Shown: positions 1 through 8,636, numbered from the stretch's first letter. The stretch: 64,000 bases of DNA from Nocardioides sp. T2.26MG-1 (GCF_950101795.1 NZ_CATNLZ010000035.1:186001-250000), one strand, 5' to 3'. Made by a program: numbers and translations. The notes: a model not told the origin generated them from the sequence alone.

Positions 1-1
1 G

Positions 2-1654
2 GCCGTCGGCGGCGCCGACACCTCCACGCGCCGCGGGATGATCCTCGGCAACCCGCACTTCCCGTGGCTGGGCCGCTACCGCTTCACCCAGCTGCACCTG
101 ACCGTGCCGGGCAAGATGAACGTCGCAGGCGGGGCACTGACCGGCTTCCCGGCCGTCAACATCGGGTTCAACAAGGACGTGGCGTGGAGCCACACGGTCT
201 CGACCGGCTACCGGTTCACGCCGTACCAGTACACGACCGCCGGCACGCCGACCAGCTATCGCACCGCCGGCGGGCAGACCGCCGAGCTCGAGCGCCGCGA
301 CGTGCAGGTCGACGTCGGCACCGACACCGGCGTCGAGACCGTGACCCGCACGCTCTGGCGCACGCCCGAGGGCTACGTGCTGAACGCACCCAGCCTGTTC
401 ATGGGCTGGACCAACGACAGCTTCTGGGCCTTCCGCGACGCCAACGTCGAGCACCTGCGCACGTTCGACACGTTCCTGTCGATGGACATGGCCAGCTCGG
501 TGGGCAACCTGCTGCGCCGCCAGGACCGGGGCGGCGGCATGCCGTGGGTGAACACCATCGCCGCCGACCGCACGGGCGACGTCCTGTACGCCGACCACGC
601 GGTCACCCCGAACGTCACCGACCAGCTCGCGGACCGGTGCATGACCGGCGCGGGCCGGCTGATCTTCGGCATCGCCGGCCTCCCGGGCCTCGACGGCACC
701 CGGGCGGGCACCACCTGCGCATGGGGCACCGACAAGGACGCCCAGCGGCCCGGGATCCTCGGCCCCTCGCACCTTCCCGAGGTGGTCCGCCGCGACTGGG
801 TGATGAACGCCAACGACTCCTACTGGATGCCGAACGACCGGGTGCGGCTCACCGGCTACCCGCGCATCATCGGCTGCGAGTCCTGCGAGCGCACGATGCG
901 CACGAAGGTCGTGATGGCCTACGTCCGCGACCGGCTGAAGGTGGGCAAGGAGAACCCGGCGACGCTGGCCTCGCACGAGCACGCCAACCGCGTGTATGCG
1001 GCCGAGGTCGCCCGTGCCGGTGGCCGGCTCGACCAGGTCTGCGCCGCGACCGGCCTCGCGGAGGCCTGCCGGGTCCTGCACGACTGGGACGGCCACTCCG
1101 ACGCGACCTCGTCGGCCGGGGCGGCGATCTTCCAGGAGTTCGTCGCGCTCGCGGACCAGCGCGACGTGCGCCTCTGGGAGGTGCCGTTCTCGGCCGCGCA
1201 GCCGCTGACCACGCCGCGCACGCTGTCCACCTCGCAGCCGGTCGTCGACGCGATGGCCGCCGCCATCGCACGCGTCACCGACCGCGACCCCGACCTGACC
1301 GCCACCTACGGCGAGCTGCACCGCTCGGGCGACCGCGGCTCCGCCGGCTGGCCACTCGGTGGCGGCCTCGGCGATCTCTCCGGAGACGCCAACGCGGTCA
1401 GCAGCACGCTCGGCGACCCCGTGCTCGACCCGGTCACCCGCGGGTCGTCGTACATCCAGGCGATCGCGTTCCGCGGGACCGAGGAGGTGGTGGCCCGCAC
1501 GATCCTCACCTACAGCCAGTACGAGGACCCGGCGTCACCCTGGTCGGACGACCAGACGCGGATGTTCTCGCAGGAGCGGTGGGTCCGCTTCCCGTGGACG
1601 GCCGCCCAGATCAAGGAGCAGCTGGTGACGACGCTTCACCTCACCGGGGACTGA
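2..1654 (+). CDS. Penicillin acylase-family Ntn hydrolase (acyl-homoserine lactone acylase-like), 5' truncated
   Basis: The reading frame is open from base 2, so the gene begins outside the window and about 550 C-terminal residues are present. The visible part is the beta-chain region of N-terminal-nucleophile amidases: a GNPHFPW block, then RYRFTQLHLTVPG and a GFPAVNIGFNKDVAWSHTV block. These resemble the PvdQ/QuiP type of long-chain acyl-homoserine lactone acylase more than classical penicillin G acylase. WVNTIAADRTGDVLYAD and MNANDSYWM follow in the expected order. The signal peptide, alpha chain, autocleavage site and catalytic N-terminal Ser lie upstream and cannot be checked. Family members are usually exported and cleave amide-linked acyl chains from lactones, lipopeptides or antibiotics. 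The substrate here is unknown. Confidence 0.85.
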   Translation, partial: AVGGADTSTRRGMILGNPHFPWLGRYRFTQLHLTVPGKMNVAGGALTGFPAVNIGFNKDVAWSHTVSTGYRFTPYQYTTAGTPTSYRTAGGQTAELERRDVQVDVGTDTGVETVTRTLWRTPEGYVLNAPSLFMGWTNDSFWAFRDANVEHLRTFDTFLSMDMASSVGNLLRRQDRGGGMPWVNTIAADRTGDVLYADHAVTPNVTDQLADRCMTGAGRLIFGIAGLPGLDGTRAGTTCAWGTDKDAQRPGILGPSHLPEVVRRDWVMNANDSYWMPNDRVRLTGYPRIIGCESCERTMRTKVVMAYVRDRLKVGKENPATLASHEHANRVYAAEVARAGGRLDQVCAATGLAEACRVLHDWDGHSDATSSAGAAIFQEFVALADQRDVRLWEVPFSAAQPLTTPRTLSTSQPVVDAMAAAIARVTDRDPDLTATYGELHRSGDRGSAGWPLGGGLGDLSGDANAVSSTLGDPVLDPVTRGSSYIQAIAFRGTEEVVARTILTYSQYEDPASPWSDDQTRMFSQERWVRFPWTAAQIKEQLVTTLHLTGD

Positions 1655-1680
1655 GCCGAGTCGCTGGGTAGGCTCGCCTG

Positions 1681-2490
1681 GTGCGCATCGCTAGGTTCAC
1701 CACGGGAGAGGACCCGCTGTACGGCGTGGTCACGGGCGAGGTCGACGAGTACGGACAGCCTGATCCCGACAGCGTGATCGTCGCGCTCGCCGGCGACCCG
1801 CTGTACGTCGGCGTCAAGCTGCTCGAGCAGGAGCACCGGCTCGAGGACGTGCGGCTGCTCGCACCCGTGCTGCCGCGCAGCAAGGTCGTCGGGATCGGCC
1901 GCAACTACGCCGCCCACGCCGCGGAGATGGGCAGCGACGTCCCGACCGAGCCGCTGATGTTCCTCAAGCCGAACACCAGCGTGGTCGGCCCGGGGGACCC
2001 GATCTTCTACCCGCCGCAGACCCAGAACCTCCACTACGAGGGCGAGCTCGCGGTCGTGATCGGCCGGATCTGCCGCGACGTACCCCCCGAGCAGGCGACG
2101 GACGTCATCCACGGCTACACGATCGCCAACGACGTCACCGCCCGTGACCTGCAGAAGAGCGACGTGCAGTTCACCCGCGCCAAGGGCTTCGACTCCTTCT
2201 GCCCGCTCGGGCCGTGGATCGAGACCGACCTCGACCCGCACGACTTCGCCGTGGGCCGGCAGCTGCAGACCCACCTCAACGGCGAGCTCATGCAGGACGG
2301 CTCGACGAGTGATCTGATCTTCGACATCCCCACGCTGGTCGCCTATGTCTCCAGCGTGATGACGCTGCTCCCCGGCGACGTCATCCTCACCGGCACCCCC
2401 GAGGGTGTCGGACCCATGAACGTCGGCGACGAGGTCGAGGTCTCGATCGCCGGCATCGGCACCCTCACGAACAAGGTGGCATCCAGGTGA
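1681..2490 (+). CDS. Fumarylacetoacetate hydrolase-family protein
   Basis: This 269-residue protein starts at a GTG 26 nt after the acylase stop. The C-terminal two thirds is a full FAH fold: [40 protein letters not shown] (metal-binding Glu residues), [14 protein letters not shown] (metal-binding Asp) and the closing block [11 protein letters not shown]. The family covers acylpyruvases, oxaloacetate decarboxylases and 2-hydroxyhepta-2,4-diene-1,7-dioate isomerases, and sequence alone does not pick one. Its stop overlaps the gltX start by 4 nt (GTGA), so the two are translationally coupled. The same FAH-gltX pairing is familiar in actinobacteria and suggests metabolite-repair housekeeping rather than a dedicated catabolic pathway. 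Confidence 0.9.
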   Translation: MRIARFTTGEDPLYGVVTGEVDEYGQPDPDSVIVALAGDPLYVGVKLLEQEHRLEDVRLLAPVLPRSKVVGIGRNYAAHAAEMGSDVPTEPLMFLKPNTSVVGPGDPIFYPPQTQNLHYEGELAVVIGRICRDVPPEQATDVIHGYTIANDVTARDLQKSDVQFTRAKGFDSFCPLGPWIETDLDPHDFAVGRQLQTHLNGELMQDGSTSDLIFDIPTLVAYVSSVMTLLPGDVILTGTPEGVGPMNVGDEVEVSIAGIGTLTNKVASR

Positions 2491-3950
2491 CCAACGTCCG
2501 CGTCCGCTTCTGCCCGTCCCCGACGGGCTCGCCGCACGTCGGCTTCGCCCGCACGGCGCTCTACAACTGGGCGTTCGCGCGTCACCACAAGGGCACGTTC
2601 GTGTTCCGCGTCGAGGACACCGACCGTGAGCGCAGCACCCGGGAGTCCTACGACGCCATGATCGGCGCGATGCGCTGGCTGGGCCTCGACTGGGACGAGG
2701 GCCCCGAGGTCGGCGGCCCGCACGGGCCCTACCTCCAGTCCGAGCGCGGCGACATCTACCGCGACGTGCTCGCCCGGCTCGCGGAGTCGAAGTACACCTA
2801 CGAGTGCTACTGCACCACCGACGAGGTCGACGCGCGGCGCAAGGCCTCCGGCTCCAAGGTGATGGGGTACGACGGCTTCTGCCGCGACCTGACCGACGAG
2901 CAGGTCGCGGCGTTCCGCACGCTCGGCCGCGAGCCCGTCGTCCGGTTCCGGATGCCCGACGGCTCGATCACCTGGCACGACCTGGTCCGCGGCGACATCA
3001 CGTTCGAGACCCAGTTCGTGCCCGACTTCGCGCTCGCCCGTGCCAACGGCGACCCGCTCTACACGCTGGTCAACCCGGTCGACGACGCGCTGATGGAGAT
3101 CACCCACGTGCTCCGCGGCGAGGACCTGCTCTCCAGCACGCCCCGCCAGATCCCGCTGCACGCGGCACTGGTCGAGCTCGGCATCGGCAAGGTGATGCCG
3201 GAGTTCGGCCACCTGCCGTTCGTGATGGGGGAGGGCAACAAGAAGCTCTCCAAGCGCGACCCCGAGTCCCACCTGTTCCTCTACCGCGACCAGGGCTTCC
3301 TGCCCGAGGGCCTGCTCAACTACCTCGCGCTGCTCGGCTGGGCGATCGCGGCGGACCGCGACGTGTTCGACCTCGAGGAGATGGTCGAGGCCTTCGACAT
3401 CAAGGACGTCAACCCCAACCCGGCGCGCTTCGACCTCAAGAAGGCCGAGGCGATCAACGCCGCGCACATGCGGATGCTCTCGCTCGACGAGATCACCGAG
3501 CGGGTGCTGCCGTTCCTCAAGGACGCGGGCGTGCTGTCCGACCCGGTCAACGCCGCGGACACCCAGCTGCTCGAGCTCGCGATGCCGCTCGTGGCCGAGC
3601 GCATCAACAAGCTCACCGAGTCGGTGGACATGCTCGGCTTCCTGTTCGTCGACGAGGACGCGTTCACCCGCGACGAGGCCGACGTGGAGAAGCTGCTGAA
3701 CGACGACGGCCGCGCCGTCGTACGCCGCTCGCTCGACGCGCTGGAGCACCTCGGCGAGTGGTCGGCCGGCGCGATCCAGGCGGCCCTCCAGGCCGAGCTG
3801 GTCGAGGGGATGGGACTCAAGCCGCGCAACGCGTTCGGCCCGGTCCGGGTCGCCGTGACCGGTCGTCGGGTCTCCCCGCCGCTGTTCGAGTCGATGGAGC
3901 TGCTGGGCCGCGAGCGATCGCTGCAGCGGCTGCAGAGCGCCCTTGCCTGA
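2487..3950 (+). CDS. gltX: Glutamate--tRNA ligase
   Basis: Class I aminoacyl-tRNA synthetase of 487 residues that charges tRNA-Glu; in actinobacteria, which lack glutaminyl-tRNA synthetase, it usually also misacylates tRNA-Gln for amidation by GatCAB. The HIGH-type motif is SPTGSPHVG (residues about 11-19), and the KMSKS equivalent is KLSKR at about 253-257. [13 protein letters not shown] and [10 protein letters not shown] are also standard for GltX. The GTG start overlaps the preceding stop by 4 nt. The tRNA-Gln and tRNA-Glu genes lie about 1 kb downstream, so the enzyme is grouped with its two substrates. Confidence 0.98.
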   Translation: MTNVRVRFCPSPTGSPHVGFARTALYNWAFARHHKGTFVFRVEDTDRERSTRESYDAMIGAMRWLGLDWDEGPEVGGPHGPYLQSERGDIYRDVLARLAESKYTYECYCTTDEVDARRKASGSKVMGYDGFCRDLTDEQVAAFRTLGREPVVRFRMPDGSITWHDLVRGDITFETQFVPDFALARANGDPLYTLVNPVDDALMEITHVLRGEDLLSSTPRQIPLHAALVELGIGKVMPEFGHLPFVMGEGNKKLSKRDPESHLFLYRDQGFLPEGLLNYLALLGWAIAADRDVFDLEEMVEAFDIKDVNPNPARFDLKKAEAINAAHMRMLSLDEITERVLPFLKDAGVLSDPVNAADTQLLELAMPLVAERINKLTESVDMLGFLFVDEDAFTRDEADVEKLLNDDGRAVVRRSLDALEHLGEWSAGAIQAALQAELVEGMGLKPRNAFGPVRVAVTGRRVSPPLFESMELLGRERSLQRLQSALA

Positions 3951-4923
3951 GGTTGGGGGACCGACGGTGCCGGACGTGCCCGGCCGGCCCTACCACCTGA
4001 TCCACCGCGGGGGGTGGCGCGGCTCCTGGCGGCCGATCGTGGGCGTGCTGAGCCTGGGACTGGCGTTCCTGGTCGTGATCCCGGTGCTGGTCCAGCTGCC
4101 GTTCGCGCTGGGGCTGGCGCTCGCCGGCCGTGATGTCGTCGACGGCATCGACCGGCTGCTCGACCTCGACGACCCGACCCCGCTCGGGCTGGCGTACCTC
4201 AACGTGGTGCTGGCCTGCGCGATCCCGGCGGTGTGGCTGATCTCCCGGGTGCTGCACGGGTTGCGGCCCGGGTGGCTCGCGTCGGTACGGCCCCGGATGC
4301 GCTGGGGCTGGTTCCTCACCTGTTTCGGGTTGTCGATGATCGCGCTGGTGGCGACGCTCCTCGTGTCGGTGGTGGTGCCGTCCCAGGGCGAGGGGACCGA
4401 GGTCAGCGGTCAGCTCAACGACTTCACCTCGACGACCCGCGACTTCCTGCTCGTCGTGCTGCTGCTCACGCCGCTGCAGGCCGCGGGGGAGGAGTACATG
4501 TTCCGCGGCTACCTCACCCAGGCGTTCGGCGGGCTGTTCGGCCGCGCCTGGGCCGCCGTCCTCTTCCCGGCGCTGCTGTTCGCCCTCGCGCACGGCGCCC
4601 AGAGCGCGCCTGTGTTCTTCGACCGCTTCGCGTTCGGGCTCGTCGCGGGCCTGCTGGTGGTCCTGACCGGGGGCCTCGAGGCGGGCATCGCGATGCACGT
4701 GCTCAACAACTGGCTCGCCTTCGGCCTGGCGCTCGCGTACGGCGACATGGCGTCCACGCTGAACCCCACCGGCGACAGCTGGTGGTCGATCCCGGTGACG
4801 CTCACCCAGTCGCTCGTCTACCTCGCGCTGGTGCTGCTCGTGGCGCGGCGTATCGGCCTGCGCACGACCACCGAGACCCCTGCAGGGGCAGGCGAATTGG
4901 TCGCTCCGAGAGGTCGCGTGTAG
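3943..4923 (+). CDS. CPBP-family intramembrane glutamic endopeptidase
   Basis: Integral membrane protein of 326 residues from a TTG start that overlaps the gltX end by 8 nt; a GTG at 3967 is an alternative start. At least seven hydrophobic segments are visible. The CPBP/Abi signature is complete: [10 protein letters not shown] with the paired Glu at about 183-184 and the Arg four residues on, then FALAHG, then HVLNNWLAF near the C-terminus. These supply the catalytic Glu and His residues of the Rce1/CAAX-protease clan. Bacterial members process membrane or secreted peptides, but most, including this one, have no assigned substrate. Confidence 0.9.
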   Translation: MPEVGGPTVPDVPGRPYHLIHRGGWRGSWRPIVGVLSLGLAFLVVIPVLVQLPFALGLALAGRDVVDGIDRLLDLDDPTPLGLAYLNVVLACAIPAVWLISRVLHGLRPGWLASVRPRMRWGWFLTCFGLSMIALVATLLVSVVVPSQGEGTEVSGQLNDFTSTTRDFLLVVLLLTPLQAAGEEYMFRGYLTQAFGGLFGRAWAAVLFPALLFALAHGAQSAPVFFDRFAFGLVAGLLVVLTGGLEAGIAMHVLNNWLAFGLALAYGDMASTLNPTGDSWWSIPVTLTQSLVYLALVLLVARRIGLRTTTETPAGAGELVAPRGRV

Positions 4924-4978
4924 TCTTCTCCACCGTGCCCAACCGCCTCGGCGGGACGGCATAAGACTGGTAAGTCAG

Positions 4979-5050
4979 TGGGATATGGTGTAATTGGCAG
5001 CACGACTGATTCTGGTTCAGTTAGTCTAGGTTCGAGTCCTAGTATCCCAG
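4979..5050 (+). tRNA. tRNA-Gln (anticodon CTG)
   Basis: A 72-nt cloverleaf can be folded by hand. The acceptor TGGGATA (4979-4985) pairs fully with TATCCCA (5043-5049), with discriminator G5050. The anticodon stem ACTGA/TCAGT closes loop TTCTGGT, giving anticodon CTG (reads CAG, Gln). The T arm is CTAGG-TTCGAGT-CCTAG. The 3' CCA is not encoded. Confidence 0.96.
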
Positions 5051-5054
5051 CGAG

Positions 5055-5091
5055 ATCGCGGCCCGGAGTTCGCCACGGAGCCGCGATTTTG
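5055..5091 (+). terminator. Hairpin with T-run after tRNA-Gln
   Basis: ATCGCGGC (5055-5062) pairs with GCCGCGAT (5080-5087). An inner CCG/CGG extends the stem and TTTT follows. It sits directly after tRNA-Gln, so each tRNA may be its own transcription unit. Confidence 0.6.
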
Positions 5092-5154
5092 AGCGAGTAG
5101 CCCGGGTCCGATAAGGTCTCTCGGGTTGCTCGCAGAGCGACAACTGAAACACTT

Positions 5155-5230
5155 GCCCCGTTCGTCTAGCGGCCCAGGACGCTGGCCTCTCACGCCGGAA
5201 GCACGGGTTCGAATCCCGTACGGGGTACCA
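5155..5230 (+). tRNA. tRNA-Glu (anticodon CTC), CCA encoded
   Basis: The acceptor GCCCCGT pairs with ACGGGGT (5220-5226), with a G-U at the first position. The discriminator is A5227, followed by an encoded CCA. The anticodon stem CTGGC/GCCGG closes loop CTCTCAC, so the anticodon is CTC (reads GAG, Glu). The T arm is CGGG-TTCGAAT-CCCG. This is one of the substrates of the GltX encoded about 1.2 kb upstream. Confidence 0.96.
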
Positions 5231-5232
5231 CC

Positions 5233-5270
5233 GACGAAGGCCCGGTCGCCAGACCGGGCCTTCGTCGTCT
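5233..5270 (+). terminator. Terminator after tRNA-Glu
   Basis: A perfect 15-bp stem (5233-5247 with 5252-5266, arms GACGAAGGCCCGGTC) with a 4-nt loop lies 2 nt after the encoded CCA. A pyrimidine-rich stretch follows. Confidence 0.8.
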
Positions 5271-5391
5271 TCGCGGTGTGCTGGCACGCCACCCTGCGCG
5301 GCAAGGCGGTAGCACCGATTCGGCATCTCGGCCCGAACCACGTGCGGGCACATTGCGGCAGCCTGTCTGAAGCCTGCCGACGAGGGCGAGG

Positions 5392-5535
5392 TTGACACGG
5401 CTGTCGGCGCAGGAGGTCGACCTCTACGACGACCTGGTCACCGACCGCCTCGGCGACCGGGTGCGGCTCGAGCAGGAGCGCATCGACTGGGCATGGGCCG
5501 AGGCGCGGATCAAGACGGCGGCGGCGGACCTGTAG
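5392..5535 (+). CDS. Possible 47-residue small protein or gene remnant
   Basis: A short frame from TTG 5392, preceded by GAGGGCGAGG, encodes an acidic, helical-looking peptide (LSAQEVDLYDDLVTDR, then EQERIDWAWAEARIKTAA). The next in-frame stop upstream is TGA at 5368, so it cannot be the tail of a longer gene without a frameshift. I do not recognise a family. It fills part of an otherwise empty stretch of about 320 bp between tRNA-Glu and the convergent siderophore-interacting gene; nothing else is seen in that stretch beyond the terminator. It could be a decayed gene end or a chance frame. Confidence 0.25.
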   Translation: MTRLSAQEVDLYDDLVTDRLGDRVRLEQERIDWAWAEARIKTAAADL

Positions 5536-5550
5536 CCCCCAGCACTGCCG

Positions 5551-6351
5551 TCAGGCGACGTCGGCCTCCATGGCGGCGACGTACTCGCGCTTGACCTCAC
5601 GCCACACCTCGTCGGACATCGATCGCCGCCAGTACGGCGAACAGGACATGTCGGAGCGCGACAGTCCGCGGTCCGCGAGCAGGTGCCGCCGGAGGGCGCG
5701 GACCTCGTCCGCCTCGCCGTGGACGAACGCGTGCACCCGCCCGGCGGGGAACGCGAGGTCATGCACGCTGGCCGGCAGCAGGTCGGCGTCGCTGTCGGCG
5801 CCGGTGCGGTGCAGCCACACCCGGTCGACGGACGCTGGGGAGGGGAGCGACAGCTCGTGGGCGGGGCCGTCGCACACGAGACGCACGACGGCGACCGCGC
5901 CGCTCGGAAGCGCCTCGAGCGACGCGGCGATCGCCGGGACGGCCGACTCGTCGCCGAGCATCAGGTGCCAGTCCGCGGCGGGGTCGGGGCGGTACCCGCC
6001 GCTCGGTCCCTGGAGGACCAGCACGTCGCCGGGCCGCGCGGATGCGGCCCACGGGCCGGCGACGCCCGCGTCGCCGTGGACCACGAAGTCGAGCGTCAGC
6101 TCCCCGGCCGCCGGGTCCCAGCGGCGCACGGTGTACCGGCGCCGGACCGGCCAGAGCTCGCGGGGGTGCTCGTCGCGCACCCGGGCCGGGTCGAAGGCGC
6201 CGCCGTACGGCGCGTCCGGCGGCGCGAACGCCAGGTTGACGTAGGCGTCGGTGGCATCGGGTATCGAGAACCCCGCGAGACCGGGGCCGCCCAGCACCAC
6301 CCGCACCAGCCCGGGCGTCAGCCGCTCGGTCCTCATGACCTGCCCGTGCAT
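5551..6351 (-). CDS. Siderophore-interacting FAD-binding reductase (SIP family)
   Basis: This 266-residue cytoplasmic flavoprotein starts at ATG 6351, with GGAG upstream in the mRNA sense. The N-terminal FAD-binding barrel contains RRYTVRRWDP and LDFVVHGDAGVAGPWA, followed by PGDVLVLQGPSGGY. The C-terminal NAD(P)H-like half has LMLGDESAVPAI and ends with the SIP block CSPYWRRSMSDEVWREVKREY. The family reduces ferric siderophores (ViuB, YqjH) to release iron. A DtxR/IdeR-type box lies about 20 bp upstream of the start. No siderophore synthesis or uptake genes are adjacent, so the gene acts in iron use in isolation here. Confidence 0.92.
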   Translation of the reverse strand: MHGQVMRTERLTPGLVRVVLGGPGLAGFSIPDATDAYVNLAFAPPDAPYGGAFDPARVRDEHPRELWPVRRRYTVRRWDPAAGELTLDFVVHGDAGVAGPWAASARPGDVLVLQGPSGGYRPDPAADWHLMLGDESAVPAIAASLEALPSGAVAVVRLVCDGPAHELSLPSPASVDRVWLHRTGADSDADLLPASVHDLAFPAGRVHAFVHGEADEVRALRRHLLADRGLSRSDMSCSPYWRRSMSDEVWREVKREYVAAMEADVA

Positions 6352-6372
6352 CCCTGCTCCTCGCGTCGTTGG

Positions 6373-6388
6373 TTAGGTGAGCCTAACC
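6373..6388 (-). promoter_or_regulatory. Predicted DtxR/IdeR iron box
   Basis: TTAGGTGAGCCTAACC closely matches the TTAGGTTAGGCTAACC core that iron-loaded DtxR/IdeR binds. It lies 22 bp upstream of the siderophore-interacting gene's ATG, where repressor binding would block transcription when iron is plentiful. The assignment rests on the match and the downstream gene. Confidence 0.75.
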
Positions 6389-6407
6389 CAGAGCGGAAGG
6401 GCGGAGA

Positions 6408-6746
6408 TCAGCCGCCGACCTCGCTCCCGAGGACGCGGCCGCGCTCGGCCAGGTCCTCGGCCAGGAACTCGCGCAGCAGGTCGACCGCCTGCAGGACCTT
6501 CTGCCCCCGCAGGCTGTAGAGCACGCTCGTGCCCACCCGCCGGGTGGACACGACCCCGCGCTCGCGCAGGATCGCCAGGTGCTGGCTGACGTTCGACTGG
6601 CTCAGGTCGAGCGCCTCGCACAGGTCGCCCACGCTGAGCTCCTGCTCGCGCAGCTCGTTGATGATCAGCAGCCGCTTGGGGTCGGCGATCGCCTTGCAGA
6701 TCCGTGCGTGCAGCTCGTGCAGCTCGGCCGCTACCTGCCTGTCCAC
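6408..6746 (-). CDS. ArsR-family winged-helix repressor
   Basis: A 112-residue regulator if started at GTG 6746, which has GGAGG 4 nt upstream; a GTG at 6773 gives 121 residues but lacks a ribosome site. ArsR hallmarks are present: AIADPKRLLIINELRE, the recognition helix LSQSNVSQHLAILRERGVV, and the wing RRVGTSVLYSLRG. The metal-binding ELCVCDL motif is replaced by LSVGDLCEAL, so it is not a classical arsenic/cadmium sensor. Only two Cys are present (about 17 and 43), and they do not match the distant pair of SqrR/BigR persulfide sensors. It ends the minus-strand operon with the rhodanese/MBL gene and probably regulates that divergent sulfur block. Confidence 0.88.
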   Translation of the reverse strand: MDRQVAAELHELHARICKAIADPKRLLIINELREQELSVGDLCEALDLSQSNVSQHLAILRERGVVSTRRVGTSVLYSLRGQKVLQAVDLLREFLAEDLAERGRVLGSEVGG

Positions 6747-6799
6747 GCGTCCTCCGACCTCGGCGCCGTCCACACTGCGTCGTCGTCACGATTGTAGGT

Positions 6800-7108
6800 T
6801 CAACCCACCTGGCCCAGGACCACGGCGACCGACGCGAGCGAGAGCAGGACGGTGGCGGTGGAGAGGGCGCGCACCGCGCCGCGTCCCATCGGGCTGTTCT
6901 CCCGCTCGTCGCGGTGCCGTTCGTGGTGGACCTCCACGAGGACCAGGGTGACCAGCGCGACCAGCATGCCGACGACTCCCGGGATCGAGGCGCCGAGGCG
7001 CCCGTCCGCGTGGTGCAGGAGCATCGCAGAGACACCGCCGAGGCCGAGCACGGTGCGCTGCCAGGCCATCACCGTGCGCTCCGGCTGCAGGCCGCGGTCG
7101 TCGCTCAT
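6800..7108 (-). CDS. DUF202-family small membrane protein (second copy)
   Basis: A 102-residue protein whose ATG 7108 overlaps the stop of the preceding DUF202 gene by 1 nt (a GTG at 7111 is also possible). The DUF202 signature LQPERTVMAWQRT opens the protein. Hydrophobic stretches follow at GVVGMLVALVTLVLVEV and LSTATVLLSLASVAVVLGQVG, with a charged HHERHRDERE loop between them. The function of DUF202 proteins is unknown. Two dissimilar copies side by side suggest a heteromeric membrane component linked to the rhodanese/MBL operon. Confidence 0.82.
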   Translation of the reverse strand: MSDDRGLQPERTVMAWQRTVLGLGGVSAMLLHHADGRLGASIPGVVGMLVALVTLVLVEVHHERHRDERENSPMGRGAVRALSTATVLLSLASVAVVLGQVG

Positions 7109-7482
7109 CACTCCACCAGGTCGACGATCGTGACCACGACGGCGACCGCAGCGGTCATCGTCAGTGCTGCGGCGACGAGCCTGGGGATGGGCGAGTGCGG
7201 CAGCCGCTCCCCGAGGCGCATGGCCCGCTCGTTGCGCTCCCAGTGCGCGTAGGAGACCCCGGCCAGCAGGCCGCCGAGCAGGATGAGGAGCACGCCGAGC
7301 ACGTGCCGGACCAGGTCGAGGCCGGTGACGAACTGCACGACGGCCACGCCCGCGGCCATCATGGCCAGCGCGGTGCGCACCCAGGCGAGGAACGTGCGCT
7401 CGTTGGCCAGCGTGAACCGGTAGTCGGGCGCCTCGCCGACCTCGTGGAGGGGCGTGCGGCCCGGGCCTCGTGGAGCCAGCAT
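7108..7482 (-). CDS. YidH-type DUF202 membrane protein (first copy)
   Basis: This 124-residue protein begins 4 nt after the rhodanese/MBL stop, so it is clearly co-transcribed. FTLANERTFLAWVRTALA is the diagnostic YidH/DUF202 opening. Three transmembrane helices are visible: MMAAGVAVVQF, VLGVLLILLGGLLAGVSYAHW and VAAALTMTAAVAVVVTIV. The molecular role is not known for any family member. The coupling to sulfur-relay genes is the only functional hint. Confidence 0.87.
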   Translation of the reverse strand: MLAPRGPGRTPLHEVGEAPDYRFTLANERTFLAWVRTALAMMAAGVAVVQFVTGLDLVRHVLGVLLILLGGLLAGVSYAHWERNERAMRLGERLPHSPIPRLVAAALTMTAAVAVVVTIVDLVE

Positions 7483-7486
7483 CAGG

Positions 7487-8623
7487 TCACGCCAGCGAGG
7501 TCGACGCGGCGCACTGGTTGCGCCCGACGTCGAGGATGTCGATCTCGTCCTCGGGCGGCTCGAGCCGGCCGGAGTTGACGAGCCGGATGAGGTCGTAGCT
7601 CTCCGGCGCCGCCGGGAGCGAGGTGACGATCTCCTCCACGAACCTCTCCATCGCCCGCTCGTTGAGCAGGGTCGCGGTGAACACGTCGTCGAGCGTCGTG
7701 ACGACGAGGCCGTCCCCGTTGATCTCCTCCGAGGTGGACCAGTGGGCCGGGGCGATGATCGTCCGGGGGTCGAGCGGGCGCAGTCGTTCGTGGACGCTGC
7801 GGAACAGGTCGCGGGCCAGCTCCTCCGCCTGGCCGGTGAGGTCCGGCCGGCCGAGCCCGCGCACGAACACGGTGTCGCCGACCAGCAGCACCGCCTCGCT
7901 GACGAGCAGGGCGATCGTGCCCGGGGTGTGACCCGGCAGGTGCATGCTCATCACCCGCACCTGGGCGGAGCCGAGGTCGAGCACGTCGCCGTCCTTGAGC
8001 GGCCGGTTGGGGAAGGGGACGATGCCTCCGCAGTCCTCGGGCGGCAGGTGGTACTCCACCCCCAGGTCGGCGGCCAGCGCCGGCCCGCCGCTGATGTGGT
8101 CGGCATGCACGTGGGTGTCGACGACGTGGCTCACGACCATCCCGTGCTCGGCGGCCAGGTCGAGGTAGGGCTGCGGCTGCCGGGTGGGGTCGATGACGAT
8201 GCACTGCTCGCCGGGCACGCCGACGACGTACGACAGGCAGGCCTTGGCCGGGCGCTGGAACTGCCAGACCCGCACCGGCGCCGGCACGCCGCTGATCTCG
8301 AACGGCACCAGCAGCCGGTTCCAGGCGTCGGTCCCGCCCTCGAGGGACCGCACGGTGCGGCCCAGCTGCTCGAACTCCTCGGCGACCAGCTCCGAGCCGT
8401 TGCCCTGGCCGCAGATCACCACGGCGTCGTCGAGGGTGCGTGCGCACTCGTCCTCGAGATCCTCGAAGACCCGGTACACGGGCACGTTGCGGGTCGGTAC
8501 GGGACGTGAGCCCTCGACCTGGCCGGCCTCGAACTCGTCGATGTTGCGGACGTCGAGGATCTCGGTGATCCGTCCCTCGGCGATCTCCTGGAACAGCTGA
8601 AGCGGTGTCACGGTCTGGGCCAC
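7487..8623 (-). CDS. Rhodanese-metallo-beta-lactamase fusion (persulfide dioxygenase/sulfurtransferase-like)
   Basis: A 378-residue cytoplasmic protein from a GTG with GAGGAGG upstream. Residues about 1-112 are a rhodanese domain (EILDVRNIDEF; active loop ICGQGNGS with the catalytic Cys; SLEGGTDAW). Residues about 115-330 are a metallo-beta-lactamase domain with the metal motif HVHADH, then LPGHTPG and VGDTVF. Persulfide dioxygenases carry the same two folds, usually with the MBL domain first, so this order is reversed. The family oxidises glutathione-type persulfide to sulfite or moves sulfane sulfur. As first gene of its operon and divergent from TusA/DsrE genes, it is likely the entry point of the sulfur relay. 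Confidence 0.87.
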   Translation of the reverse strand: MAQTVTPLQLFQEIAEGRITEILDVRNIDEFEAGQVEGSRPVPTRNVPVYRVFEDLEDECARTLDDAVVICGQGNGSELVAEEFEQLGRTVRSLEGGTDAWNRLLVPFEISGVPAPVRVWQFQRPAKACLSYVVGVPGEQCIVIDPTRQPQPYLDLAAEHGMVVSHVVDTHVHADHISGGPALAADLGVEYHLPPEDCGGIVPFPNRPLKDGDVLDLGSAQVRVMSMHLPGHTPGTIALLVSEAVLLVGDTVFVRGLGRPDLTGQAEELARDLFRSVHERLRPLDPRTIIAPAHWSTSEEINGDGLVVTTLDDVFTATLLNERAMERFVEEIVTSLPAAPESYDLIRLVNSGRLEPPEDEIDILDVGRNQCAASTSLA

Positions 8624-8636
8624 GGCCCCTCCTCGA

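Noticed and set aside
6408-6746. ArsR protein as an arsenic or cadmium sensor
   Set aside because: The ELCVCDL metal motif is absent and no arsenic or metal efflux genes are nearby.
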